Shown: positions 1 through 11,868, counted from the first letter of the stretch. The stretch: DNA of 64,000 nt from Gracilibacillus timonensis (GCF_900086715.1 NZ_FLKH01000012.1:1798001-1862000); one strand, 5' to 3'. A program made the numbers and translations. The notes: generated from the sequence alone by a model not told the origin.

Positions 1-753
1 GGTAAAGAAATTGCCGAAAAAGAAATAGCAGAAATTAAGGCCTCCATCGAGATAGAAGACAGTAGTTCGATTAAGGAGTTATGGAAACCAGGCTTAAAGA
101 AAGCAATGGGGGTAGGTATTTTTCTTGCTTTATTTAATCAAGTGATCGGTATGAATGCCGTCAACTACTATGGTCCTGATATTTTCCGAAGTGTTGGATT
201 TGAAAATAATACCGAGTTTCTGGCTACCAGTATCATTGGTAGTGTGCAAGTGGTATTTACGATTGTAGGTATTCTTCTCATTGACAGGCTGGGGCGTAAG
301 AAATTGATGGCGATTGGTTCCAGCTTGATGGCTATCTTTATGTTCCTGATTGGCAGTGTCTTCTATTTCGACCCTGCTAATGCCGGTGTCTTATTAATCG
401 TGATGATTGCTGGTTTCACGGCGGCATTCTGTGTATCCATGGGACCAATTCCTTGGATTATGATTCCGGAAATCTTTCCAAATCATTTGCGTGCCAAGGC
501 AGTGGGCATCGCAACAATGTTCTTGTGGGGCGCCAACTGGGCGATCGGACAATTTACTCCTGTATTAATTAACAATATGGGTAATGCGTTTACGTTCTGG
601 ATGTTTACTGTGATTAATATTATCTGTTTTACTTTCGTTATGACGATTGTTCCAGAGACCAAAAACAAGTCATTAGAACAAATTTCTCAGTTATGGAAGA
701 CAAAAGAGCAGAAGGAGAAAGAGGACCAACTGCAAGATCAGTATTCTCACTAG
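1..753 (+). CDS. MFS sugar:proton symporter, sugar porter family (5' end cut by window)
   Basis: The frame is open from base 1, so the N-terminal half lies outside the window; about 250 residues remain. A charged central cytoplasmic loop is followed by about six hydrophobic segments, which fits TM7-TM12 of a 12-TM sugar porter. Signature motifs are visible: GMNAVNYYGPDIF at the start of TM7, DRLGRKKL in the TM8/9 loop, PWIMIPEIFP, and the C-terminal PETKNKSLEQI. These are typical of the XylE/CsbC/IolT-type family, which imports hexoses, pentoses or inositol with protons. The substrate cannot be read from this part. The gene converges on the HD-GYP gene and ends before a shared terminator. Confidence 0.9.
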   Translation, partial: GKEIAEKEIAEIKASIEIEDSSSIKELWKPGLKKAMGVGIFLALFNQVIGMNAVNYYGPDIFRSVGFENNTEFLATSIIGSVQVVFTIVGILLIDRLGRKKLMAIGSSLMAIFMFLIGSVFYFDPANAGVLLIVMIAGFTAAFCVSMGPIPWIMIPEIFPNHLRAKAVGIATMFLWGANWAIGQFTPVLINNMGNAFTFWMFTVINIICFTFVMTIVPETKNKSLEQISQLWKTKEQKEKEDQLQDQYSH

Positions 754-773
754 AAGCTAGGAGATAAAAAAAC

Positions 774-811
774 CGGAGGGAGTGGCATATGGCCGCTTCC
801 TCCGAGTTTTT
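774..811. terminator. bidirectional intrinsic terminator
   Basis: A 13-bp stem (two G-T pairs) starting CGGAGGGAGTGGC with a short loop is followed by TTTTTA on the plus strand and preceded by a run of A. The hairpin can therefore stop both the sugar transporter (plus) and the gyrase/HD-GYP transcript (minus). Confidence 0.85.
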
Positions 812-900
812 ATCTGATAAGTGCGTATTCTATCGGTTCATCATTCATTATCCTATTATAATGGATACATGATACTCGCTGTTTAAGGCCCCGTAAAAGT

Positions 901-1977
901 TTAGAGTATCTCCTCAACTGCTAGGTGTTGATCTTTTGTCAATTGCACAATTTGGTCATTATGTAATAGGCGAACGATCGGTCGGGAAGGATTTTGCCTA
1001 TCCAGATAGACAATCGTGGCTGCTTCGCCATTGGAAAGCAATACCTGCGCACCTGCTATTTGCCGCTCCCACACATCCATAAATGCTTCTACAGTGGCAA
1101 AATCCAATTGATGATGTTTTTGTTTCTGGATCTCCTCCACAACCTGAAAAGGCGTCTGTGGCTTTTGATAGACTCGGCCCGTTGTCATTGCATGATAGAC
1201 ATCGGAAACGGCAAGAATTTGGGCAAAGGGATGCACCATAGCTCCCTCTACACCAAGTGGATAACCACTCCCATCCATACGCTCATGATGCTGCAAAACT
1301 GCCAATTTCATTTCTGATGCCATCAAAGAAACATGCTCTACCATACGATAGGACCATACAGGATGCTGCTTTATTTCATTCCATTCTGCTTCCGTTAATG
1401 CCGCTGACTTCTCCAGGAAATTGTTATGTAGTTTGGCCATGCCGCTGTCCATTAGAAAGGCGGCCATGCCAACTTGAAACCATTCCTGCTTATAGCCTAA
1501 ACGTTTCGCAAGATCAGCAGCCAGCAAAGAAACACTCACCCCGTGATGGAAAAAGTAGTCCTTTGCTGTTGCCTGGTTAGATAATGACAAAATTGAAAAA
1601 TCACCTTGCCTGACATACGCTAATAAAGGACTCAGAAGCTGACGCACTTGTGGAAGATCGATGCCTATTCCACCTTGCCAGCCCTGGAACATTTTTTTAT
1701 ATGCCGCTACGGTGCCCTCATATACCGTATGAAAGACAGGCTTAGTGGGAAGCTGTGGTTCCTGACGTGCAGGTTTCACCTTTTTGCTTGGAACAAAGGG
1801 TTTACCGGAAGCCAGGCTTTCTGATACCTCTACAACAGCTATATTAAAATGCTGTAATGCTTGTATATGTTTTTCAGAAACAATGGTGTTACGCTTCATA
1901 ATCGGATGTTTACTTAAACCTACAACATCCTTGGTAATCACACACCCATCCTGCAATTGACCGGGATGCACCTGCAA
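901..1977 (-). CDS. HD-GYP domain protein with a degenerate HD motif
   Basis: The 358-residue protein has an N-terminal region of about 130 residues, including a basic linker near residues 60-80, followed by an HD-GYP domain. HD-GYP proteins normally hydrolyse cyclic di-GMP. The HHERMDGSGYP block at about residues 230-240, the HP at about 205 and the later Asp in AVSDVYHAM are intact. The expected HDxGK reads MDSGM (residues 176-180), so the metal-binding His and the Lys are lost. The TTG start has AAGGGCGG about 8 nt upstream and lies 20 bp after gyrA, so it is probably co-transcribed with gyrase. Likely a sensor or scaffold, or an altered enzyme; no function is shown. Confidence 0.85.
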   Translation of the reverse strand: MQVHPGQLQDGCVITKDVVGLSKHPIMKRNTIVSEKHIQALQHFNIAVVEVSESLASGKPFVPSKKVKPARQEPQLPTKPVFHTVYEGTVAAYKKMFQGWQGGIGIDLPQVRQLLSPLLAYVRQGDFSILSLSNQATAKDYFFHHGVSVSLLAADLAKRLGYKQEWFQVGMAAFLMDSGMAKLHNNFLEKSAALTEAEWNEIKQHPVWSYRMVEHVSLMASEMKLAVLQHHERMDGSGYPLGVEGAMVHPFAQILAVSDVYHAMTTGRVYQKPQTPFQVVEEIQKQKHHQLDFATVEAFMDVWERQIAGAQVLLSNGEAATIVYLDRQNPSRPIVRLLHNDQIVQLTKDQHLAVEEIL

Positions 1978-1997
1978 CAGAATCGCCGCCCTTCGCT

Positions 1998-4463
1998 TTA
2001 CTCTGACTCTTCTTCCTCCAATTCGTCTAATTCTTCCCGATCCACTTTGGCAACAGTAGCCACCTTCTGATCATCTTGTAAACGAATCAAACGGACCCCT
2101 TGAGTGTTTCTTCCGGTAATAGAGATTCCTTCAACCTGCATACGTATCAGCACACCAGACACGGTCATGATCATAATATCTTCCTCGTCAGTTACCACTT
2201 TCACCGCAACCACTTGTCCGGTTTTTTCGGTTATGTTACACGTGAAAATCCCTTTACCACCACGATTCGTTCGTCGGTAATCTTCCTCAATCGTACGTTT
2301 ACCATAGCCATTCTCGGTCACATTTAAGACATATTGCGATTCTTCCATAATTTCCATCGATACGACCTCGTCTTCACCACGTAAAGAAATACCTTTTACA
2401 CCCGCGGCAGTACGTCCCATTGCACGAATTTGCTGCTCTTCAAAACGAATCACATAGCCATTTCTTGTTCCAATCAGGATATCCTTTGTACCATCTGTCA
2501 TACGTACAGAAATTAATTCGTCCTGATCACGTAAGTTTAACGCGATAAGGCCGCCTTTGCGAATATTAGCAAACTGGGTTAACGAAGTACGCTTAGAAAT
2601 ACCATGCTTTGTGGTAAAGAAAAGGTACCAGTCCTCATGAAATTCACTAACGGAGATGACAGCATTAATCCATTCCCCTTGCTCTACCTCAAGTAAATTG
2701 ATAATCGGAAGCCCTTTTGCCGTTCGATTGAATTCGGGGATTTCATATCCCTTCGAACGGTACACCTTTCCTTTGTTGGAAAAGAAAAGCACTGTATCAT
2801 GGGTAGAACAGGAAACCAAATGCTCCACAAAGTCATTATCATTCGTCCCCATTCCTTGTACTCCTCGGCCGCCACGGCGTTGTGCACGGTAAGTAGAAGC
2901 AGGCAGGCGTTTAATATAGCCGCGATGGGTAACAGTTACGACAATATTCTCTTCCGGGATAAGATCTTCATTCTCGATCAGATCAATACCGCTTGTTACG
3001 ATTTCGGTTCTGCGGTCATCACTATATTTTTCTTTGATTTCAAGTAATTCTTCCCGAATAATTTCAAGGATCTTTTCTTCATTGGCTAAGATCGCCTTTA
3101 ATTCATCGATTAAGGCCATGATTTGATTGTATTCTTCCTCAATCTTCTCTCGTTCCAAACCAGTCAAGCGTTGCAGACGCATATCTAAAATAGCCTGTGC
3201 TTGCTTTTCTGATAATTCATACTGGGTCATTAACCCTTCTCTGGCAATATCAGTCGTTTGAGACTGACGAATTAGCGTAATAATCGCATCAATATGATCC
3301 AAGGCAACACGTAAACCTTCTAAGATATGTGCACGTGCCTCTGCCTTATTTAAGTCATACTGAGTCCTGCGAATAATGATTTCCTTCTGGTGCTCTAAAT
3401 AATACTCAAGACATTGCTTCAAGTTTAATACTTTTGGCTGTCCATCCACTAATGCCAGCATATTGATACCGAATGTTGTCTGCAATGATGTATGTTTATA
3501 AAGATTATTTAATACAACATTTGGATTGGCATCACGACGTAACTCAATAACCATCCGCATACCATTTCGATCGGATTCATCACGCAAATCAGTAATACCT
3601 TCAATCCGTTTATCACGAGCCAATTCAGCAATCTTCTCAATTAGTTTGGCCTTGTTCACTTGATAAGGAAGCTCAGAAACAAGGATCGTTGCTTTTCCAT
3701 TAGCTTTCTCTTCAATCTCAGTTTTGGCACGAATCGTAATCGAACCTTTACCTGTTTCAAATGCCTTGCGAATACCACTTCTCCCTAAAATTTGCGCTGC
3801 TGTTGGGAAGTCAGGACCTTGAATATATTCATCCATTAATTCAGCGATTGTAATATCTGGTTGATGACTAATCGCTAAGATGGCATCAATCGTTTCTCCT
3901 AGATGATGCGGAGGGATGTTTGTGGCCATACCTACTGCAATCCCAGAAGCCCCGTTAACGAGCAAATTAGGAAACTTCGCCGGCAGCACCTTAGGTTCTC
4001 TTTCCGAACCATCATAGTTGTCCATATAGTCAATCGTATCTTTCTGAATATCCCGCAGCATTTCCATGGAAATCTTAGACATTCTTGCCTCTGTATAACG
4101 CATAGCTGCTGGAGGATCACCATCGACAGATCCGAAGTTTCCATGCCCATCTACCAGCATATAACGATAACTAAAATCTTGTGCCATCCGGACCATCGCG
4201 TCATAGACAGCAGAATCCCCGTGTGGGTGATACTTACCAATGACATCCCCCACAATCCGAGCCGATTTCTTATATGCCTTATCCGCGTGCATTCCCTGAT
4301 CGTTTAATGCATATAGAATTCGGCGATGCACAGGCTTCATGCCATCACGCACATCCGGTAACGCACGAGAGACAATAACACTCATGGCATAATCCAAAAA
4401 GGATGTACGCATTTCTTGCCCTATATTAATTTCTTGCACTTGTGGACGATTATGCTCCACCAT
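1998..4463 (-). CDS. gyrA: DNA gyrase subunit A
   Basis: The 821-residue protein matches the Bacillus GyrA length. The N-terminal winged-helix/tower domain carries the catalytic Tyr at residue 123 in [11 protein letters not shown] and the quinolone-determining segment [12 protein letters not shown] with Ser84 present, so no obvious quinolone-resistance change is visible there. The C-terminal beta-pinwheel has the GyrA box QRRGGRG, needed for DNA wrapping and negative supercoiling. The tail is acidic. The ATG is preceded by GGAGGT. It lies 45 bp after gyrB and forms the A2B2 gyrase with it. Confidence 0.98.
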   Translation of the reverse strand: MVEHNRPQVQEINIGQEMRTSFLDYAMSVIVSRALPDVRDGMKPVHRRILYALNDQGMHADKAYKKSARIVGDVIGKYHPHGDSAVYDAMVRMAQDFSYRYMLVDGHGNFGSVDGDPPAAMRYTEARMSKISMEMLRDIQKDTIDYMDNYDGSEREPKVLPAKFPNLLVNGASGIAVGMATNIPPHHLGETIDAILAISHQPDITIAELMDEYIQGPDFPTAAQILGRSGIRKAFETGKGSITIRAKTEIEEKANGKATILVSELPYQVNKAKLIEKIAELARDKRIEGITDLRDESDRNGMRMVIELRRDANPNVVLNNLYKHTSLQTTFGINMLALVDGQPKVLNLKQCLEYYLEHQKEIIIRRTQYDLNKAEARAHILEGLRVALDHIDAIITLIRQSQTTDIAREGLMTQYELSEKQAQAILDMRLQRLTGLEREKIEEEYNQIMALIDELKAILANEEKILEIIREELLEIKEKYSDDRRTEIVTSGIDLIENEDLIPEENIVVTVTHRGYIKRLPASTYRAQRRGGRGVQGMGTNDNDFVEHLVSCSTHDTVLFFSNKGKVYRSKGYEIPEFNRTAKGLPIINLLEVEQGEWINAVISVSEFHEDWYLFFTTKHGISKRTSLTQFANIRKGGLIALNLRDQDELISVRMTDGTKDILIGTRNGYVIRFEEQQIRAMGRTAAGVKGISLRGEDEVVSMEIMEESQYVLNVTENGYGKRTIEEDYRRTNRGGKGIFTCNITEKTGQVVAVKVVTDEEDIMIMTVSGVLIRMQVEGISITGRNTQGVRLIRLQDDQKVATVAKVDREELDELEEEESE

Positions 4464-4508
4464 AATTTAATTACCTCCTATTTCACTGCAGGAAGAAGTG
4501 AACATCAT

Positions 4509-6437
<1,929 letters not shown>

Positions 6438-6471
6438 TCAAATCACCTACATTCTCTCTCATTAATAATCT

Positions 6472-6765
6472 TTATTCTTCCTCTTCTTCGTTCCATTCCG
6501 AATAATCTTCGAGCCGGCTGATGGTGGAGATCATACTTGTCCGTTTTCTCAACGTCAGTACAGATAAAGGACTGTAATATACCTTGTCCGAAGTGATAAC
6601 AACTGCCTTTGTCAAAGGTTCATCCGAAACGACGACTTGTTTCTTTTGTTTTAGCTGCTCCAGCATCTCCTCATTAATCGTTGAAGAAGATACGAGGTTG
6701 TAATCAATAATGCCAATAACATCTTTTGATTGAATCACCTGATCGTCTCCAATATGAATAAACAT
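6472..6765 (-). CDS. remB: extracellular matrix regulator RemB (YaaB, DUF370 family)
   Basis: A 97-residue protein of the RemA/RemB (DUF370) family. It begins MFIHIGDDQVIQSKDVIGIID and contains the family's VVSDEPLTKAVVITSDKVYYSPLS region, with a glutamate-rich tail ending in five Glu. In B. subtilis RemB, with the related RemA, supports expression of biofilm matrix genes. Its place between recF and gyrB is the conserved location. It lies 15 bp after recF and is probably on the same transcript. Confidence 0.9.
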   Translation of the reverse strand: MFIHIGDDQVIQSKDVIGIIDYNLVSSSTINEEMLEQLKQKKQVVVSDEPLTKAVVITSDKVYYSPLSVLTLRKRTSMISTISRLEDYSEWNEEEEE

Positions 6766-6780
6766 AGTATCCCTACTTTT

Positions 6781-7893
6781 TCACTCTATTATTTGTCCTT
6801 TGTTGACTCTGAATATCTCAGCCTTTTCTAACTGCTTATGATGGATACCATCGATACTAGTCGTTGAAATAAAGGTTTGGACTTTCCCCTCAATGGTATC
6901 CAACAAGTGTGATTGGCGGTAGTCATCCAATTCACTTAAGACATCGTCCAGAAGTAATACGGGGTAATCATTAATTTCTTGATGGATTAGCTCGATTTCC
7001 GCTAATTTCAGCGATAATGCCGTTGTTCGTTGCTGTCCTTGTGAACCAAACGACTGTACATTTTTTCCATTCACAAAAAACACCAAGTCATCTCGATGAG
7101 GTCCAATTAAGGTCGTTCCTCGTTCCGTTTCTTTCTGCTCTATATTTTCAAAAGCCTCACGTAAGGTGACAGCTATTTTTTCCTTCTGACTCTCTTCAGA
7201 AATGTCAACGGTGGCAGCATACTGCAGGTCTAAATCTTCTAAATCTCTGCTAATTCCTTTGTGTATTTGCTTCGCCCATTTCCTTAATCGTGTCATAAAC
7301 AAAAGCCGTTTCTCTAGTATAACGACGGCATGTTCCATCATTTGCTCTGTCAATACCCGAAGCATAGTAAGGTCTTCTGTCTTCCTTTGACGGATTTGTT
7401 TTAGTAAGTGATTCCGCTGCTTCAGAATTTTCATATATTGACCAAGGTGATAAATATAGACAGGCTGAACCTGACCAATCTCCATATCAATAAAACGCCT
7501 TCTAATCTGCGGGCTCCCTTTTACAAGGTTCAAGTCCTCAGGCGCAAACATGACAATGTTCAGGGCACCTATATAATCGCTAAGACGTTTCTGCTCCAGG
7601 TGATTTAATTTTGCTTTCTTACCTTTATTTGTAATTTGTATTTCTAACGGGAAGCGTTGTTTCCGTTTTACAATACTACCTTCTATTTTAGCATAGTTTT
7701 GCTCCCATTGGATTAATTCTTTATCTTTTGTCGTACGGTGTGATTTAGAGAAGGCCAAGGCATAGATAGATTCCATTAAGTTCGTCTTCCCTTGGGCATT
7801 TTCACCAATAATGACATTAATTTTATCATCGAAGGTAACCGTTAAATCATGGTAATTCCGGTAATTTAATAAACGTAATTGTTCTATATACAT
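6781..7893 (-). CDS. recF: DNA replication and repair protein RecF
   Basis: The 370 residues equal the B. subtilis length. SMC-like ATPase motifs are present: Walker [10 protein letters not shown] near residue 30, the ABC signature region [18 protein letters not shown], and Walker [13 protein letters not shown] near the C-terminus. RecF loads RecA at ssDNA gaps together with RecO and RecR. It sits 18 bp downstream of yaaA in the dnaA-dnaN-yaaA-recF-remB-gyrB-gyrA cluster. Confidence 0.97.
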   Translation of the reverse strand: MYIEQLRLLNYRNYHDLTVTFDDKINVIIGENAQGKTNLMESIYALAFSKSHRTTKDKELIQWEQNYAKIEGSIVKRKQRFPLEIQITNKGKKAKLNHLEQKRLSDYIGALNIVMFAPEDLNLVKGSPQIRRRFIDMEIGQVQPVYIYHLGQYMKILKQRNHLLKQIRQRKTEDLTMLRVLTEQMMEHAVVILEKRLLFMTRLRKWAKQIHKGISRDLEDLDLQYAATVDISEESQKEKIAVTLREAFENIEQKETERGTTLIGPHRDDLVFFVNGKNVQSFGSQGQQRTTALSLKLAEIELIHQEINDYPVLLLDDVLSELDDYRQSHLLDTIEGKVQTFISTTSIDGIHHKQLEKAEIFRVNKGQIIE

Positions 7894-7911
7894 TCGAATT
7901 CCCTTTCGAAT

Positions 7912-8133
7912 TTATGCTTCTTTTTCTACTACAAACGTACCAACATCTTCGACATAGACGGCATCGCCTGGATAAAGCTTTCTACCGCGACGTGTTTCTA
8001 GTTCATCGTTAACATAAACCCCATTTTCTTGTAAAAAGATTTTAATCATCCCGCCAGATTCCAAGATGTTGGCTAATTTGAGGAATTGACCAAGTGGAAT
8101 ATAGTCTGTTGTAATACCGATCGTCTCTTTCAT
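7912..8133 (-). CDS. yaaA: S4-domain protein YaaA
   Basis: A 73-residue S4-like RNA-binding protein: ITTDYIPLGQFLKLANILESGG, then GVYVNDELETRRGRKLYPGD, the S4 alpha-L fold. I chose the ATG at 8133 because AAGAAGGTG lies 7 nt upstream; an in-frame ATG at 8139 is only 1-2 nt from that site. The family is always found between dnaN and recF in Bacillaceae and is thought to bind structured RNA, perhaps in ribosome biogenesis; its exact role is not settled. Confidence 0.9.
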   Translation of the reverse strand: MKETIGITTDYIPLGQFLKLANILESGGMIKIFLQENGVYVNDELETRRGRKLYPGDAVYVEDVGTFVVEKEA

Positions 8134-8500
8134 ACACATTCACCTTCTTTTCTATTAGAAAACAAGACATGCACTTAATCCTTTGCGATGTCCGTCTATT
8201 GTTAGCTTTGTTTCTGTTTTTGGCTAATAGGCTTTCCAGAAACCCTCTCGAGTGAAGATAGTCGTTTGTTAGTATTGATATAAGTATAGCCCTTCTTCCT
8301 ATTCTACTAAACATTTGTGAAATAGAAAAGGAAAGCTCGGTAATTTCTCTAGAAAAGCCGAACAATAACGCATATAACGAATTATATCGTTCTGTAAAAG
8401 GAGAGAGCAGTAGAGAAGAGGGAGCATTGTTTCCGTATTGAAAAAGCATAAGATAACGATTCGGGTCATCAATCGCCACCTTATGCTTCTGATGTATGGT
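8134..8500. other. intergenic gap between yaaA and dnaN, longer than usual
   Basis: About 365 bp lie between dnaN and yaaA on the minus strand, longer than I expect for this junction. I see no recognised gene, terminator or site. A 145-codon open frame (8042-8479, minus) runs through it into yaaA, but it has no family match I recognise and its 3' end overlaps yaaA in another frame. It is best treated as non-coding or decayed sequence. Confidence 0.4.
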
Positions 8501-9643
8501 TTAAAAGGTTCTTACTGGTAAGATAAGCTGTAAAATTTGATCATGATCAGTTGGTTTTAAAATAAATGGACGCATGGCCCCGGTAAACCCGATATTTACT
8601 CGCTCTGTTTCCATGATTTTTAGTGCATCAATCATATATTTAGAACTAAAAGAAATTTTCAAAGCATCACCATCAATACTCGCAACAGTGATTTCTTCTT
8701 CTACTTTTCCAATTTCAGGTGAATTACCGGAGATTTCAATAGTATGGTCATCCATGGTTTGCAAACGAATCACATTATTATGATTGTCTTTTGCCAGTAA
8801 AGATGCCCGGTCCACCGCTTGTAACAATGCCTTGGTATCTGCTTGAATGACGGTTTGGGTTTCATCTGGGATCAAGCGGGAAGTTTCAGGGTATTTACCG
8901 TCTAATAAACGTGATAAGAAATACAATTGTTTTGTCTGAAAAGCAATTTGATTGGAGCTAATACTCACTTGAATTTTCTCATCGGTATCTCCAAGAATTT
9001 TACTTAATTCACTTAGACTTTTCCCAGGTATTACTACTTGTTCAAATGGAAATGGAGCAATATCTTCTGTTAATGGTAGCATACTTGCTGCCAAACGGTG
9101 ACTATCTGTTGCTACAAAGTGTAAGTGTTCATTTTCTACTTTTATATTAACCCCTGTCAAAATCGGGCGTGTTTCTGAAGTCGATACAGCAAATACAGTC
9201 TGTTTAATCATCGTTTTTAATAAAGGGATTGATAATTCAAAGTTCGCTTCCGAATTGATCTGAGAAACCAATGGATATTCTTCAGCATCTTGACCATTTA
9301 AATGGAACTCGGCATGACCGGATTGAATCGTGATCTGCAACTGTTCATTCACTTCTATGTGTACTGTTTCTGATGGCAGTTTGCGAATGATTTCGGGAAA
9401 GTATTTGGCATGAACGATGATTTCTCCAGCCTCTAATTCATCAATAAATTGAATCCCTTCTTCTTCTTTAGGAATAAAAGATTCAATCGTAATATCTGAG
9501 TCACTTCCTGTTAAAGTGACTCCATTTTGATTTGCTTGTATTTTTAAACCAGCCAAAATGGGGATCGCTGTTTTGGAAGAGATCGCCTTCGTTACGTGCT
9601 GAATACTTTCCATTAGTTTATTTCTATTTATGATAATTTTCAT
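8501..9643 (-). CDS. dnaN: DNA polymerase III beta subunit (sliding clamp)
   Basis: The 380-residue protein has three repeated clamp domains and the usual MKIIINRNKLMESIQHV start, and ends in LILPVRTF, close to the conserved LxxPxR clamp terminus. DnaN forms a dimeric ring that tethers replicative and repair polymerases. The ATG has GGAGGAG just upstream. It is transcribed in the same direction as dnaA, across the unwinding side of oriC. Confidence 0.98.
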   Translation of the reverse strand: MKIIINRNKLMESIQHVTKAISSKTAIPILAGLKIQANQNGVTLTGSDSDITIESFIPKEEEGIQFIDELEAGEIIVHAKYFPEIIRKLPSETVHIEVNEQLQITIQSGHAEFHLNGQDAEEYPLVSQINSEANFELSIPLLKTMIKQTVFAVSTSETRPILTGVNIKVENEHLHFVATDSHRLAASMLPLTEDIAPFPFEQVVIPGKSLSELSKILGDTDEKIQVSISSNQIAFQTKQLYFLSRLLDGKYPETSRLIPDETQTVIQADTKALLQAVDRASLLAKDNHNNVIRLQTMDDHTIEISGNSPEIGKVEEEITVASIDGDALKISFSSKYMIDALKIMETERVNIGFTGAMRPFILKPTDHDQILQLILPVRTF

Positions 9644-9652
9644 GCTTCTCCT

Positions 9653-9811
9653 CCTTGAGGAATATATTTATTTATTATTAATAAAATATAGTAATCATAG
9701 TACTAGGGCCTGTGAATATGTGGATAACCTCAGTGGATAGGGATTCTAAAAAGTTATCCAGATGTGTACAACTTGTTCGCAAACTTGTCCTTCTTATCCA
9801 CATTATGCACA
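9653..9811. other. oriC: oriC unwinding region (dnaA-dnaN intergenic): DnaA boxes, trio-like repeats, AT-rich element
   Basis: Read on the minus strand, a perfect DnaA box TTATCCACA (9719-9727) is followed by a GC step GGCCC (9706-9710), a run of trio-like steps TAG-TAC-TAT-GAT-TAC-TAT (9688-9705) and then about 35 nearly pure A/T bases (9655-9687). This is the arrangement of the Bacillus basal unwinding system. Other boxes are TTATCCACA at 9794-9802, TTATGCACA at 9803-9811 and TTATCCAGA at 9754-9762. Strand separation is therefore predicted next to dnaN. Confidence 0.85.
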
Positions 9812-9830
9812 GGGCAGTAGAACGTGTTTT

Positions 9831-11183
9831 TTACAATGCCTTTAATTGCTCCTTAATCTCTTCAATTTCTTTATTAAGCAGCTCATCTGTTGTCATTAGT
9901 TTTGAGATCTTTTCATGGGCATGAATAACGGTTGTATGGTCTCTTCCCCCAAATTCTTCCCCGATTTTAGGCAAGGAGAAATCCGTTAATTCCCTAGAGA
10001 GATACATCGCAATTTGGCGTGGAAAGGCAATGGATTTCGTCCGTTTTTTTGCAGAGAACTCTTCCAGCTTGACGTTATAACGTTTGCCTACCTCTTCTTG
10101 AATATGCGGAATCGTGATCACCCTTGGACGTGATGTCGGAATAATATCCTTTAACGCCTCCGCTGCTAAAGGTGCGTCAATATCCTGATTAATTAAGGAA
10201 GAATAAGCAACTACACGAATCAAGGCCCCTTCTAACTCACGAATATTGGTATCAATCTGATTGGAGATATAAAGCATGACCTCGTTTGGGATATCCAGTC
10301 CTTCTGCTTTTGCCTTCTTTCTTAAGATCGCAATTCTTGTTTCCAAATCAGGTGGCGTAATATCGGTGATCAGTCCCCATTCAAAACGAGAACGCAGCCT
10401 GTCTTCTAAGGTTGGGATCTCTTTCGGAGGACGGTCACTTGAGATAATAATCTGTTTATTTTCTTCATGTAACGTATTAAAGGTATGAAAAAATTCTTCT
10501 TGTGTTTGTTCTTTTCCCGCTAGAAATTGAATATCATCAATTAATAGGACATCTACACTCCGATATTTATTGCGAAAATTCACGGTTTTATTATCGCGAA
10601 TAGAATTGATGAATTCATTGGTGAATTTCTCTGATGATAGATAGACAACTTTTGCATTCGGATTATGTTCCAAGACGTAGTGACCAATGGCATGCATTAA
10701 GTGGGTCTTACCTAATCCAACGCCCCCATAGATAAATAAAGGGTTATAAGCCTTGGCAGGAGCTTCGGCAACTGCTAAAGAGGCAGCATGAGCAAAACGA
10801 TTACCTGAACCAATGACAAACGTTTCAAAGGTATATTTATCATTCAGCATCGACTTAGCAGAGCTGTCATATTGCTGGGCTGCAACCGGAGGCTGCTTCT
10901 TCATCTGTGTCATTTCTTTAGCTGCATCGTCCATTGTTTCCGGAATGATGAATTTAACAGCTAATTCTGCTCCAGTAACCTGATAGAGCGCCTCACCGAT
11001 AATAGCGGTATACTTTGAATCCAACCAGTCTCTCGTGAATTCATTAGGGGCTGAAATAATAATTGTATCATCTTGTAATTCTGCAACAGATGTGTTCTTT
11101 AACCATGTATCGAAGCTTGGTTTACTCACTTTATCCTTAATTAAGCTTAAGGTACTGTTCCATAATTCTTCGATATTTTCCAC
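9831..11183 (-). CDS. dnaA: chromosomal replication initiator protein DnaA
   Basis: The 450 residues comprise domain I (about 1-80), a short variable linker with poly-Lys/Gln character, the AAA+ domain with Walker [10 protein letters not shown] (about 153-161) and Walker [10 protein letters not shown], and the C-terminal helix-turn-helix domain IV with the signature [15 protein letters not shown]. It binds DnaA boxes and opens the origin. The ATG follows an AGGAGGAA site. Its gene lies between the two halves of oriC, and DnaA boxes upstream suggest autoregulation. Confidence 0.98.
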   Translation of the reverse strand: MENIEELWNSTLSLIKDKVSKPSFDTWLKNTSVAELQDDTIIISAPNEFTRDWLDSKYTAIIGEALYQVTGAELAVKFIIPETMDDAAKEMTQMKKQPPVAAQQYDSSAKSMLNDKYTFETFVIGSGNRFAHAASLAVAEAPAKAYNPLFIYGGVGLGKTHLMHAIGHYVLEHNPNAKVVYLSSEKFTNEFINSIRDNKTVNFRNKYRSVDVLLIDDIQFLAGKEQTQEEFFHTFNTLHEENKQIIISSDRPPKEIPTLEDRLRSRFEWGLITDITPPDLETRIAILRKKAKAEGLDIPNEVMLYISNQIDTNIRELEGALIRVVAYSSLINQDIDAPLAAEALKDIIPTSRPRVITIPHIQEEVGKRYNVKLEEFSAKKRTKSIAFPRQIAMYLSRELTDFSLPKIGEEFGGRDHTTVIHAHEKISKLMTTDELLNKEIEEIKEQLKAL

Positions 11184-11445
11184 GTGTTTATTCCTCCTTT
11201 CATTTTTTAATTAGTTTATATCTTGTGGATCGTTATACATTGACAAAAAAGAGGAAAACCTAAAAATTAAGTTTTCCACAACGTTGTGTATAAACTAATA
11301 AACATGATGTGTATAATTGTCCACACAATATCCACAAGTTGTGGATAAAATCAGCTAGCCTTCATACTTATTAACAAAACAGAGCACTCATATAATATCA
11401 AAAAAAAGCGGAAAATGCAATGAATTATCCAGAGTTATCCACAAG

Positions 11446-11505
11446 TTCGACAAGTTGTGCACGTTTTTTGTACACAACCTCTGATTTTGTGCATATTTTG
11501 TCGAT
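11446..11505. promoter_or_regulatory. Spo0A-box-like sites in oriC
   Basis: TTCGACAA at 11446-11453 is the exact reverse complement of the core 0A box TTGTCGAA and lies 2 bp from the perfect DnaA box at 11435-11443. A second copy, TTGTCGAT (one mismatch), is at 11498-11505. In B. subtilis Spo0A~P binds such sites in oriC; that role here is inferred. Confidence 0.5.
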
Positions 11506-11599
11506 AAACAGTGAGGAAACTCTTTTTTTGCCGGGGTAGTTATCCACAATTCTCTGTACTATAACAATGATCGAGGAATACTGTTGCACAACAGGAGAT

Positions 11600-11637
11600 A
11601 ATGCGAGCAAAGACTTGCTTGTCACAGGTTTTTTTCT
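11600..11637 (+). repeat. short hairpin repeat shared with the 28.7-kb gap
   Basis: Partner of the copy at 28674-28710; hairpin AGCAA/TTGCT followed by GTCACAGG and seven T. It lies just right of the last oriC DnaA box and could act as a terminator on the plus strand. Confidence 0.6.
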
Positions 11638-11780
11638 GATAAATGGTGATAAGGTTTAACATAGTGTAAATCGGCTTTGCGGGGGCAGAAAATGTAAGAC
11701 CACTTCATTTGATCTAGCCATTCTAAGCTATATTCTTCCTTGTTAACATAAAGAATCAGCCCATTTTTCAAAACTAATCA

Positions 11781-11810
11781 TTGACAGAGATGATAGTTTA
11801 TACATATAAT
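11781..11810 (+). promoter_or_regulatory. sigma-A promoter of rpmH-rnpA
   Basis: TTGACA at 11781-11786 and TATAAT at 11805-11810 are both perfect consensus, spaced by 18 bp and ending about 58 bp before rpmH. This predicts a strong constitutive promoter for the L34 gene. Confidence 0.85.
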
Positions 11811-11868
11811 AAGTAAGACTGTCTAAATGGACTGAAATTTTGAAATTCCTCAGGGAGGTGCATATATA

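Larger units (their letters stand above)
11184..11640. other. oriC: oriC upstream half (rpmH-dnaA intergenic): DnaA-box array
   Basis: Near-perfect or perfect DnaA boxes are at 11223-11231 (TTGTGGATC), 11328-11336 (ATATCCACA), 11340-11348 (TGTGGATAA), 11425-11433 (TTATCCAGA), 11435-11443 (TTATCCACA) and 11540-11548 (TTATCCACA). This is the second half of the bipartite Bacillus origin and also the dnaA promoter region; TTGTCA-like and TATAAA-like elements on the minus strand lie around 11241-11246 and 11215-11220, but spacing is poor, so the exact dnaA promoter is uncertain. Confidence 0.85.

Noticed and set aside
2234-2249. TGTTACACGTGAAAAT in gyrA, resembling parS
   Set aside because: Three mismatches to the consensus; a chance match in coding sequence is likely.
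8042-8479. 145-codon minus-strand frame between yaaA and dnaN
   Set aside because: It overlaps yaaA in another frame, has no recognised family, and shows no ribosome site worth calling.
11425-11625. 66-codon minus-strand frame in oriC
   Set aside because: It runs through DnaA boxes and Spo0A-like sites; the sequence is explained as origin.
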